NCBI RefSeq assembly: GCF_004122735.1
Contig: NZ_SDIF01000005.1
Span: forward strand, 62,001-126,000
Length of the DNA: 64,000 bases
Direction: 5' to 3'
From: Streptomyces sioyaensis
GTDB taxonomy: Bacteria; Actinomycetota; Actinomycetes; Streptomycetales; Streptomycetaceae
The translations under genes were made by a program, and so were the position numbers. How positions within the stretch are numbered: the stretch's first letter is position 1; the number at the start of each line of letters is the position of its first letter. Below the pieces are notes generated by a model. It did not search any database and was not told where the DNA came from. It was given only the letters and a program-made list of their open reading frames with translations. Below are positions 49,394 through 56,837 of this stretch, in pieces.

Positions 49394-50554
49394 TCAGGAA
49401 GCGCCGGGCCCGCCCGCGGGGCCGGGCCCCCGCGCCCCGAACAGCGGCGCCAGCACCAACTCGGCCGCGCCGTCCGCGACCGCCCGCGCGCCACCCCGGG
49501 CGAGTGCCACCGGCACCGCTCCCCCGGCCCCCGTCCCGCCGCGGGTGCGGGCCAGGTCGGTCAGTGCCTCGGTCACGCCGTCGAGGAACGGCTCGGGGTG
49601 GTCCAGTACGGTGCGGCCGCCGAGCAGCACCCGGTCGATGTCGAGGAGTTCGACCAGGTTGGCGGCGCCCACGCCCAGTGCGCGGGCCGCGGCCGGCAGG
49701 TCGCCGCGGGCCACCGCCGCCAGGCACAGCGCCTCGATGCAGCCGCGCCGGCCGCAGCCGCAGCGCGGCCCGTCCCACTGCACCGTCTGGTGGCCGAATT
49801 CGCCGGCGCCGGTGCGGGGGCCGCGGTAGAGGCTGCCGCCCAGTACGAGTCCGGCGCCGAGCCCGGTGCCCAGGTGGAGGTAGCCGAAGGAGCCGGCGGC
49901 CCGGGGCAGGTCCTGGGCCAGGCCGAGGGCCGCCGCGTTGGTGTCCTTGTCGAGGACGACGGGCAGACCGAGGCGGGCGGCGAGCGCGTCGCGCAGGGGG
50001 AAGCCGTCCCAGTGGGGGGCGCCGGTGACCCGGTGCAGCACCCCGGTGGTGTGGTCCAGCGGGCCGGGGCAGGCCACCCCGACGCCCAGGACCGGGGACC
50101 CGTCGGCCCCCGCGCGCAGCGCCGTGACCTCCCGGGCGGCGGTGGTGAGTACCTGCTCGGCGCCCGCCTCGAAGTCCAGCGGCGCGCGGCGTACGGCGAC
50201 CGCCTCGCCCGCCAGATCGGTGAGCACGGCGGTGAGTTCGTCGCGGTCCAGGTGCAGGCCGACGGCGTGCCGGGCGCCGGGGACCAGCCGCAGGACGGTG
50301 GCGGGCTTGCCGCCCGTGGAGGCGCGGCGGCCCGCCTCGGCGGCCAGGCCCTCGGCCCGCAGCCGGGCGGTGATCTTGCTGACGGCCTGCGGGGTCAGGC
50401 CGGTGTGCGCGGCGAGCTCCAGCCGGCTGACGCCCTCCTCGCCGGCCGCACGCAACAGCCCGAGCACCAGGGCGGTGTTGTGGCCGCGCAGTGCGGGGAG
50501 ATTGGCGCCCGGGCTGCCGGAGAAACCGGCGAAGGAGAGATCGTTGCTGCTCAC
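49394..50554 (-). CDS. ROK-family transcriptional regulator
   Basis: 386 residues: N-terminal MarR-like winged helix (VSRLELAAHTGLTPQAVSKITARLRAEGLAAEAG) followed by a ROK sugar-kinase-like domain with GVGVACPGPLD, LDKDTNAAALG, the ExGH-type TGAGEFGHQTV and the zinc motif CGCGRRGCIE. ROK repressors sense sugars and control catabolic genes. GTG 50554. It is divergent from the Gfo/Idh/MocA dehydrogenase gene, 56 bases away, with a GCAAC/GTTGC repeat in the shared promoter, so that gene is the likely target. Confidence 0.85.
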   Translation of the reverse strand: MSSNDLSFAGFSGSPGANLPALRGHNTALVLGLLRAAGEEGVSRLELAAHTGLTPQAVSKITARLRAEGLAAEAGRRASTGGKPATVLRLVPGARHAVGLHLDRDELTAVLTDLAGEAVAVRRAPLDFEAGAEQVLTTAAREVTALRAGADGSPVLGVGVACPGPLDHTTGVLHRVTGAPHWDGFPLRDALAARLGLPVVLDKDTNAAALGLAQDLPRAAGSFGYLHLGTGLGAGLVLGGSLYRGPRTGAGEFGHQTVQWDGPRCGCGRRGCIEALCLAAVARGDLPAAARALGVGAANLVELLDIDRVLLGGRTVLDHPEPFLDGVTEALTDLARTRGGTGAGGAVPVALARGGARAVADGAAELVLAPLFGARGPGPAGGPGAS

Positions 50555-50574
50555 CCGTCCATTGTCCGCATCGC

Positions 50575-50603
50575 TTGCACTTTGGCAACAGCGTTGCTTA
50601 AGT
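50575..50603 (+). promoter_or_regulatory. Promoter with ROK-type operator in its spacer
   Basis: TTGCAC (50575-50580), 17-base spacer, TTAAGT (50598-50603). The spacer contains GCAAC-AGC-GTTGC (50585-50597), a perfect inverted repeat. Transcription would begin at or next to ATG 50611, and no ribosome binding site is present, so the message is probably leaderless. Confidence 0.55.
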
Positions 50604-50610
50604 GGTCCCC

Positions 50611-51780
50611 ATGAGCGCGAAGAGTGAGATGGGTGAGATGGGTGGGATGGGAGAGATGGGCGCGACGAGTGCGAGGGGCGGGGGCGGCGCGGCCCATGAC
50701 CGTCCGCTCCGTGTCGGGCTCCTCGGCTACGGGCTGGCGGGCTCGGTCTTCCATGCCCCGCTGATCGCGGCGACCGAGGGCCTGCGGCTCGACCTCGTGT
50801 CGACCGCCAGCCCCGAGCGGCAGGCGCAGGCCCGCGCCGAACATCCGCAGGTGCGTACGGCCGACACGGCGGAGGAGGTGCTCGCGCGCGCCGAGGACCT
50901 CGACCTGATCGTGATCGCGACGCCGAACAAGACCCATGTGCCGCTCGCCGCCGCCGCGTTGGAGGCCGGTCTGCCGGTGGTCGTCGACAAGCCGCTGGCC
51001 GCCACCGCCGCCGAGGCCGAGAAGCTCGCCGCGCTCGCCGAGGACCGCGGACTGCTGCTGTCCGTCTTCCAGAACCGCCGCTGGGACAACGACTTCCGCA
51101 CGGTCCGCAAGCTCATCGAGGACGGCGCGCTCGGCGACGTCTGGCGCTTCGAGTCCCGCTTCGAGCGCTGGCGGCCCACCCCCAAGGGCGGCTGGCGGGA
51201 GTCCGGCGACCCGGCGGAGATCGGCGGACTGCTCTACGACCTCGGCAGCCACCTCGCCGACCAGGCGCTGACCCTGTTCGGCCCGGTCGTCTCGGTCTAC
51301 GCCGAGTCCGATGTCCGCCGCCCGGGCGCGGAGGCCGACGACGACACCTTCCTCGCCCTCACCCACGCCAACGGGGTCCGCTCCCATCTGTGGGTGAGCG
51401 CCACCGCCGCCCTCCTGGGCCCCCGCTTCCGGGTGTTGGGAAACCGCGCCGGCTACACCAAGCACGGCCTGGATCCGCAGGAGGCCGCGCTGCGCGAGGG
51501 CCGGCGCCCCGGCGACGAGGGCGTGGAGTGGGGCGTGGAGCCGAGGTCCGGCTGGGGCCGGCTCGGCGCCGGGGCGTCCCCGCGCATGGGCGGCGGCGAG
51601 CCGGTACCGACGCTGCCGGGCGACTACCCCGCGTACTACGCCGCGATCGAGCGGGCCCTGCGCGAGGGCGGGCAGCCGCCGGTGACGGCCCGGGAGGCCG
51701 CGGCCGCGCTGCGCGTACTGGAGGCCGCGAAGCTCTCCGCCGCCGAGGGCCGTACGGTCCGGATCGGGGCGGAGGGATGA
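50611..51780 (+). CDS. Gfo/Idh/MocA-family oxidoreductase
   Basis: 389-residue NAD(P)-dependent sugar or inositol dehydrogenase. Rossmann motif VGLLGYGLAGSVFHAPLI, catalytic lysine in VVDKPLAAT, and GGLLYDLGSHLADQAL carrying the DxGxH substrate motif. The N-terminus has a short tandem repeat (SEMGEMGGMGEMG) from a 9-base DNA repeat, with several in-frame ATG codons. Conserved sequence begins near residue 31. It is divergent from and probably repressed by the ROK regulator. Substrate unknown. Confidence 0.85.
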   Translation: MSAKSEMGEMGGMGEMGATSARGGGGAAHDRPLRVGLLGYGLAGSVFHAPLIAATEGLRLDLVSTASPERQAQARAEHPQVRTADTAEEVLARAEDLDLIVIATPNKTHVPLAAAALEAGLPVVVDKPLAATAAEAEKLAALAEDRGLLLSVFQNRRWDNDFRTVRKLIEDGALGDVWRFESRFERWRPTPKGGWRESGDPAEIGGLLYDLGSHLADQALTLFGPVVSVYAESDVRRPGAEADDDTFLALTHANGVRSHLWVSATAALLGPRFRVLGNRAGYTKHGLDPQEAALREGRRPGDEGVEWGVEPRSGWGRLGAGASPRMGGGEPVPTLPGDYPAYYAAIERALREGGQPPVTAREAAAALRVLEAAKLSAAEGRTVRIGAEG

Positions 51781-51786
51781 GCCGGG

Positions 51787-52533
51787 TCAGGGACGGCGGT
51801 GGTGGGTGCCGGGCGTGTAGCCGAAATTCCTGCGGAAGACGTCGATGAAGGCGCTGGTCGAAGCCCAGCCGCAGTGGTGGGCGACGGTGGTGACCTGCTC
51901 GCCGTCGGCCAGCATCCGCAGGGCGTGGTACAGGCGGAGTTGAGTGCGCCACTGCGGGAAGGTGATGCCCAGTTCGCGGCGGAAGAGGCGGCTGAGGGTG
52001 CGTTCCCCGGCTCCCGCCTCGGTCCCCAGTGCGGCCAGGGTGCGGGGGTCGGCCGGGTTGCGGTACAGGAGGTCGCAAACCGCGCGCAGCCGCGGGTCGG
52101 CGGGGGTCGGCAGCTGAACGGGCTGCTGCGGGGAGGCCCGTAGCTGGTCGAGGAGGACGGCGCGCAGACGTCGCCGCTCGGCGCTGTCGTCGTCGGGGTC
52201 ACGGGTGCAGGCGAGGATCAGTTCGCGGAGCAGGGGGCTGACGGTCAACGCGGTGGGGGCGTCGAGGCCGAGGGGGTTGACGGTGGCGGGCAGGCCCAGC
52301 AGGTGCAGGTCGAGGCGGCCGTGCGCGCGGTGGGAATGGACGCATCCGGCCGGCACCCACAGGGCGCGGGTGCCGGGCGCGAACCAGGTGCCCGCGTCGG
52401 TGGTGACCGCCAGGACGCCCGTTCCCGCGTAGAGGATCTGGTGGTCGTCGTGCCGGTGCGCGTCAATGCGGTCCCCCGGGGCCAGCGTCCGTGCGCTGGT
52501 CGCCGCCTGCGGGGTGTGGCGGATATCCGGCAT
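51787..52533 (-). CDS. AraC-family regulator with cupin sensor
   Basis: 248 residues: N-terminal cupin (HRHDDHQILYAGTGVLAV, WVPAGCVHSH) and C-terminal AraC DNA-binding domain (SRLFRRELGITFPQWRTQLRLYHALRML, VAHHCGWASTSAFIDVFRRNFGYTPG). ATG 52533 is probably leaderless: TAAACT lies just upstream on this strand and there is no ribosome binding site. It is divergent from the MFS exporter 54 bases away, the usual arrangement for a regulator and the exporter it controls. Confidence 0.85.
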   Translation of the reverse strand: MPDIRHTPQAATSARTLAPGDRIDAHRHDDHQILYAGTGVLAVTTDAGTWFAPGTRALWVPAGCVHSHRAHGRLDLHLLGLPATVNPLGLDAPTALTVSPLLRELILACTRDPDDDSAERRRLRAVLLDQLRASPQQPVQLPTPADPRLRAVCDLLYRNPADPRTLAALGTEAGAGERTLSRLFRRELGITFPQWRTQLRLYHALRMLADGEQVTTVAHHCGWASTSAFIDVFRRNFGYTPGTHHRRP

Positions 52534-52540
52534 ATGTCGG
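52527..52540. promoter_or_regulatory. Near-palindrome over the AraC start codon
   Basis: CCGGCATATGTCGG is palindromic except for one base pair and contains the AraC-gene start. Its GGCATATG core resembles the palindromes at 24091 and 27404. It lies in the shared 54-base promoter region of araC-type and MFS genes. Confidence 0.3.
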
Positions 52541-52587
52541 CAGTTTATCGGAAGCGCGACGCCGTGACCCGAGCCGACGATCGAGAC

Positions 52588-53811
52588 ATGCCAACGAACC
52601 ACCTCGCCTCATCCGCCCCACCCCGGGCTCCGCGCACCGGGCCGCTCACCCTGCTGTCCCTGGGACACGCCTGCGTGGACATCTATCAGGGAGCGGTGGC
52701 CGCCCTGGTGCCGTTCTTCGTCGCGGAGCGGGCCTACACCTACGCCGCGGCCTCCGGGATCGTGCTGGCCGCCGCCCTGCTGTCCTCCGTCGTGCAGCCG
52801 CTGTTCGGAGCACTCACCGACCGCTGGACCATGCCGTGGCTGCTGCCCGTGAGCACGGTGCTGGGCGGGACCGGCGTCGCGCTGGCCGGAATCATGCATT
52901 CCTACCCCCTCACCCTGCTGGTGGTGGCCCTGTCCGGCATCGGCGTCGCCGCCTACCACCCGGAGGCGGCACGGGTGGCCCGCCGCGCGAGCCGGGGCAG
53001 CCACACCGCGATGGGCTGGTTCTCCCTGGGCGGCAACCTCGGCTTCGCCGCCGCGCCCCTGATGGTCTCCGCCGTCGTCGCCACGGGCGGCCTGCACGCC
53101 TCTCCCCTACTGGTCGTCCCCGCCCTGGCCGGAGCCGCCCTGTGCCTCGCCGCCTTGCGGTCGGCCACGCTCTCTTCTCCGCCGGCGAATACGGCAGGGA
53201 GCGCCGGCCGGGCCGGCACGGACGACTGGCCGTCGTTCCTCCGCCTGACCGGGGCCATCGTCTGCCGGTCCGTCGTCTTCGTCGGCCTGAGCACGTTCAT
53301 CTCGCTGTACGTGCGCCAGCGGACCGGGGGCGACCAGGTCTCCGGGACGGCCGCCCTGTTCGTGCTCTACCTCGGCGGCGCGGTGGGCACCGTGGCCGGC
53401 GGCAGACTCGCCCGCCGCTTCGGCCGGGTCGCGGTCGCGCGGTGGTCCTACGCGCTGAGCGTCCCGGCCGTCGCGGGGGTCGTGTACGTACCCGGCCCAC
53501 TGCTCTACCTGTGCGTCGCGCTCACCTCGGCCGGCCTGTACGTCCCCTTCTCCCTGCACGTCACCCTCGGCCAGGACTACCTGCCCCGGCGCGTGGGCAC
53601 CGCCAGCGGCGTCACCCTCGGCCTCGCCGTCAGCGTCGGAGGGATCGCCAGTCCCCTCGTCGGCACACTCGCCGACGCCACCACCCTGCAGACCGGCCTC
53701 GCCCCGCTCATCGTCCTGCCCGCGCTGGGGTGGCTCCTTCTGCGCCGCCTGCAGGAGCCCGTCCAGCTTGAGACTGCCCCTCCGCTGCGGCACTCCGCTG
53801 CGCGGGGCTGA
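52588..53811 (+). CDS. MFS transporter (fosmidomycin-resistance/Fsr-like)
   Basis: 407 residues, about twelve membrane segments. LLSLGHACVDIYQGAVAALVPFF at the start and GVAAYHPEAARVARRAS in the first half are typical of the Fsr/fosmidomycin-resistance-type exporters. ATG 52588 begins the conserved N-terminus (MPTNHLASSA). Probably a drug or metabolite exporter controlled by the divergent AraC regulator. The 3' end abuts the long palindromic element. Confidence 0.82.
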   Translation: MPTNHLASSAPPRAPRTGPLTLLSLGHACVDIYQGAVAALVPFFVAERAYTYAAASGIVLAAALLSSVVQPLFGALTDRWTMPWLLPVSTVLGGTGVALAGIMHSYPLTLLVVALSGIGVAAYHPEAARVARRASRGSHTAMGWFSLGGNLGFAAAPLMVSAVVATGGLHASPLLVVPALAGAALCLAALRSATLSSPPANTAGSAGRAGTDDWPSFLRLTGAIVCRSVVFVGLSTFISLYVRQRTGGDQVSGTAALFVLYLGGAVGTVAGGRLARRFGRVAVARWSYALSVPAVAGVVYVPGPLLYLCVALTSAGLYVPFSLHVTLGQDYLPRRVGTASGVTLGLAVSVGGIASPLVGTLADATTLQTGLAPLIVLPALGWLLLRRLQEPVQLETAPPLRHSAARG

Positions 53812-53813
53812 TT

Positions 53814-54220
53814 CCCACGTTGTCGGCTTTCCCGCCGTGGTGGTTTTTCGCCGTTGCGCCTGGCGGCGGGCGTGGGTGGTCGGGTGCGGTGCCGCTCCTC
53901 CGGACTCCGTCCTGCGGCGCGGCCCCTCCCGTGAGTGGGTGGGAACAGGCCGGTGGGGGCGAGCCCCGGCCGTCGTCTGCGTGCAGTCGAGGGAAGAGGC
54001 TCGCCCCCACCGGTCTTCTCCCACCCCCAACGGGAGGGGCCGGACCGCAGGACGAAGTCCGGAGGGCCGGTCCCGCAGCCGAACAGCCAGCGCAGCGGCA
54101 ACCAGCCCGCCGCAGGCGCAACGGCGAGAAACAACCACGGCGGGACAGCCGACAACGTACGGCGCGCCGCAAAGCGCAACGGCGAGAAACAACCACGGCG
54201 GGAAAGCCGACAACGTGGGA
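53814..54220. repeat. Long imperfect palindrome with repeated arm
   Basis: About 400 bases between convergent genes that fold back on themselves. The left arm 53817-53859 (ACGTTGTCGGCTTTCCC...) is the inverse complement of two direct copies on the right, 54116-54158 and 54174-54216, 15 bases apart. Inner parts also pair (GGTGGGGGCGAG with CTCGCCCCCACC near the centre). I recall the GTTGTCGGCTTTCCCGCCGTGG sequence family from other Streptomyces genomes. It may act as a bidirectional terminator or be a non-autonomous mobile remnant; no ORF inside is real. Confidence 0.7.
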
Positions 54221-54222
54221 AG

Positions 54223-55080
54223 TCACGCCGCGCGCAGCGCCTGTCGTTGGCGCCCCAACCCGTCGATCTCCAGCTCCACGACGTCGCCGGCCCGCAGATA
54301 CGGCTTGGGGTCCGGGCGGCCCATGGCGACGCCGGCCGGGGTGCCGGTGTTGAGGACGTCGCCGGGGTACAGGGTCATGAACCGGCTGACGTAGCGGACC
54401 ACTTCGGCCACCGGGAAGATCTGCTCGGCGGTCGTCCCGTCCTGCTTCAGCTCGCCGTTGACCCACAGTCGCAGGCCGAGATCCTGCGGATCGGGCACCT
54501 CGTCGGCGGTGACCAGCCACGGGCCCAGCGGGTTGAACGTCTCGCAGTTCTTGCCCTTGTCCCACTGGCCGCCGCGCTCGATCTGGAACGCGCGCTCGGA
54601 GACGTCGTTCGCCACGGCATAGCCGGCGACCGCCGCCAGCGCCTGCTCGTCGGTCTCCAGGTAGCGGGCCGTGCGGCCGATGACGACCGCCAGCTCCACC
54701 TCCCAGTCGGTCTTCACGCTGCCCCGCGGCACCAGCACGGTGTCGTCGGGGCCGACGACCGTGTCCGGGGCCTTCAGGAAGAGGATCGGCTCCTCGGGGG
54801 GCGTGGCCCCGGTCTCCCGGGCGTGATCGTGGTAGTTCAGCCCGATGCAGACGATCTTGCCGATCCGGGCCAGCGGCGGACCGGTGCGCAGCCCGGCCGC
54901 GTCGAGCCGCGGCAGCTCACCGGACGCGGCGGCGGCACGCAGGGCCGCCAGCTTCCGCTCGTCCGCGAGCAACGTCCCGTCGATGTCCGGGACCAGGCCC
55001 GACAGGTCCCGCAGGACCCCGGACCCGTCGAGCAGCGCCGGGCGTTCCGCCCCCACCGTGCCGACACGCAGCAGCTTCAT
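54223..55080 (-). CDS. Fumarylacetoacetate hydrolase-family protein
   Basis: 285 residues of the FAH fold used in carbon-carbon hydrolysis or decarboxylation in aromatic and sugar-acid catabolism. Metal-binding motif KTDWEVELAVVIG with an upstream GLNYHDHARE and FLKAPDTVVGPDD, and GDVLNTGTPAGVAMGRPDPKPYLRAGD at the end are all typical. ATG 55080 has GGGGA upstream. It is monocistronic with a palindrome just before it. The substrate is not clear; homologues act on 2-keto-3-deoxy sugar acids or acylpyruvates. Confidence 0.87.
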   Translation of the reverse strand: MKLLRVGTVGAERPALLDGSGVLRDLSGLVPDIDGTLLADERKLAALRAAAASGELPRLDAAGLRTGPPLARIGKIVCIGLNYHDHARETGATPPEEPILFLKAPDTVVGPDDTVLVPRGSVKTDWEVELAVVIGRTARYLETDEQALAAVAGYAVANDVSERAFQIERGGQWDKGKNCETFNPLGPWLVTADEVPDPQDLGLRLWVNGELKQDGTTAEQIFPVAEVVRYVSRFMTLYPGDVLNTGTPAGVAMGRPDPKPYLRAGDVVELEIDGLGRQRQALRAA

Positions 55081-55108
55081 CGGTTCCCCACTCCCGTGGT
55101 CGTAGGTC

Positions 55109-55131
55109 GGCCGGGAAGGGCCTTCCCGGCC
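55109..55131 (-). promoter_or_regulatory. 23-bp palindrome upstream of the FAH gene
   Basis: GGCCGGGAAGG-G-CCTTCCCGGCC, two perfect 11-bp arms around one base, 28 bases before the ATG. Best read as an operator, though a stem-loop in the leader is possible. Confidence 0.45.
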
Positions 55132-55175
55132 GGCCGATGGGGGACGGCCATCGAGCGATTCGGCCGATCGTCCAA

Positions 55176-55205
55176 GAACGGGGTCCGGTCCGCAAGACCC
55201 CGTTC
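55176..55205 (-). terminator. Terminator of the YidC-paralogue unit
   Basis: Perfect 10-bp stem GAACGGGGTC / GACCCCGTTC with a ten-base loop, just beyond the minus-strand yidC-like stop. Confidence 0.65.
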
Positions 55206-55243
55206 ACGGACTGGACCGCTGGGCCGCTGTCACGCGGTGGCCG

Positions 55244-56269
55244 CTATCCCGCGGTGGGAACGGTGGCCTCGCCGGCGCCGCCCGCGCGCGGCGCACCGTC
55301 GGCTGCCGGGCGGGCGCCGACCCGGGAGTCGGCCGGGGCGTCGGCCTTGGAGTTGGCCCGGGAGTTGGCCCTGGCCCGGGCCGCCCGCTGCCGGGCCGCG
55401 CGGCTCTTCGGCGCGCGCTGCGGCGCCGTGCGGCGGGCCGGGGTGTGCGCGTCCGGGGTGGCGGAGTTCCCCTCGGCCGCGGCCGTCCGGCCCGTCACGG
55501 GAGCCGCCGCAGCCCCCGGCTGCCGCGCCGCCCCCGCGTCACTGTCCCCGCGGTCGCGATGCAGCAGCGCCCGCTCGCACGCCGTCCAGGCGGTCGTCGT
55601 GACCATGTAGAGCCCGGCGGCCAGCGGCACCACGGCGACCGTGATCAGCGTGCCGAAGGACAGCAGCGGCATCACCTTGGCCATGGAGGCCATGCCGGGC
55701 AGTGCGGCGTTCGTCCCGCTGGCGCCCGCGGCCGGGGCGGGGGCCTTCGCCATCGTGGCGCGGGCCCGCCGGAAGTTCCAGGTGGCGACCGCCGCGATCA
55801 GGGCGAACAGCGCGAGGTAGACCAGGCCCTGCGGGCCGAGGACACCGCCGTCGGCGAGCGCCTGACTCCAGTGGCCGCCGAGCGGAGCGCCCAGCAGGGT
55901 GTGGTCCAGGAGACCGCCCCCGCCGGTGGAGAACAGGTGGTACATCACGAAGAAGACGGGCAGTTGGAGCAGCGTCGGCAGACAGCCGGCCAGCGGCGTG
56001 GAGCCGGTCTTCGCGTACAGGCCGGAGATCTCCTTCTGCAGCCGCTCCGGGTCGCCCTTGTGCGTGCGCTGGAGTGCGGCCAGCTCCGGGGCGAGCGCCG
56101 AGCGGGCCTTCTCGCCGCGGGCCGCGGCCCGGGCGAGCGGGTGCAGCGCGGCGCGGACGGCCAGGGTGCACAGGACGATGGTGACGGCCATGGCCGCGGT
56201 GCCGAAGAGCGGGGTGAGCGCCTCGGCGCCGTGCGCCAGCGCGTCGCCGAGGAAGCCGAACATGGACAT
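55244..56269 (-). CDS. YidC/Oxa1-family membrane insertase paralogue
   Basis: 341 residues with about five membrane segments. YidC signatures: ALHPLARAAARGEKARSALAPELAALQRTHKGDPERLQKEISGLYAKTGSTPLAGCLPTLLQLPVFFVMYHLF, which includes the hydrophilic-groove arginine region. The C-terminal 90 residues are basic and low complexity, typical of ribosome-contacting tails. ATG 56269 has GGAGGG upstream. The essential yidC of Streptomyces normally sits beside rnpA and rpmH near oriC, so this isolated copy is probably a second insertase. A small membrane protein gene precedes it. Confidence 0.82.
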   Translation of the reverse strand: MSMFGFLGDALAHGAEALTPLFGTAAMAVTIVLCTLAVRAALHPLARAAARGEKARSALAPELAALQRTHKGDPERLQKEISGLYAKTGSTPLAGCLPTLLQLPVFFVMYHLFSTGGGGLLDHTLLGAPLGGHWSQALADGGVLGPQGLVYLALFALIAAVATWNFRRARATMAKAPAPAAGASGTNAALPGMASMAKVMPLLSFGTLITVAVVPLAAGLYMVTTTAWTACERALLHRDRGDSDAGAARQPGAAAAPVTGRTAAAEGNSATPDAHTPARRTAPQRAPKSRAARQRAARARANSRANSKADAPADSRVGARPAADGAPRAGGAGEATVPTAG

Positions 56270-56366
56270 GGGTGAGCCCTCCACGGGTCTCGTCGTGCCG
56301 GGATGAGGAATCGGCGTGACGAGCCGCGCGGACGCGGAGTGCGGTGCGGTGACCGGACCGGTGCGC

Positions 56367-56672
56367 CTACGCGGCCGTCGGGAGGGGACGGCCCGGTGCT
56401 CGGGGGCGCGGGCGGCCGGCCGCGTCGGGATCGCGCTGGGGCAGGAAGGCCGTACGCCGCTCGCGGTCGCGCAGGGCGGTTCGGATCCGGCCCGGGGGCA
56501 GCGGCCGGGCGGCGGCCGCGACCAGGAAGGCGCTGCACAGCAGCAGCATCGCGGCGGTGGTCGCGGCGGCGGTCAGGGCCGTGGTGAGGCCGGTCTGCGA
56601 GAGCAGGAGACCGGCCAGGAGGAAGAACAGGGCCGAGGTGTACAGGCGCCAAGCATCGACGATGCGGGGCAT
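56367..56672 (-). CDS. Small two-helix membrane protein (DUF6412-like)
   Basis: 101 residues with two hydrophobic helices (LYTSALFFLLAGLLLSQTGL and TAAMLLLCSAFLVAAAA) and a basic, cytosolic tail. It matches from memory the DUF6412 proteins encoded beside YidC paralogues in Streptomyces. Same strand as and 97 bases upstream of the yidC-like gene, so they likely form an operon. Confidence 0.65.
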   Translation of the reverse strand: MPRIVDAWRLYTSALFFLLAGLLLSQTGLTTALTAAATTAAMLLLCSAFLVAAAARPLPPGRIRTALRDRERRTAFLPQRDPDAAGRPRPRAPGRPLPTAA

Positions 56673-56837
56673 CCGGCGTCCTCCTCAGGTGGTCCGCTGC
56701 TCAAGACTTGTCGTCTTCCGCTCAAGAGTAGCCATAGATCTGGGCAGCCGGGACACCTGCCGGTAACTTGCCCTGCCTGCCGTCGGGACGTCGGCAGGAC
56801 CAGGGGGAATTACAAGGGGGAACACCAAGGAGGTGCT

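Noticed and set aside
53735-54394. Several ORFs on both strands within the foldback element
   Set aside because: They arise from the palindrome itself, mirror each other across strands and match no protein family I know.
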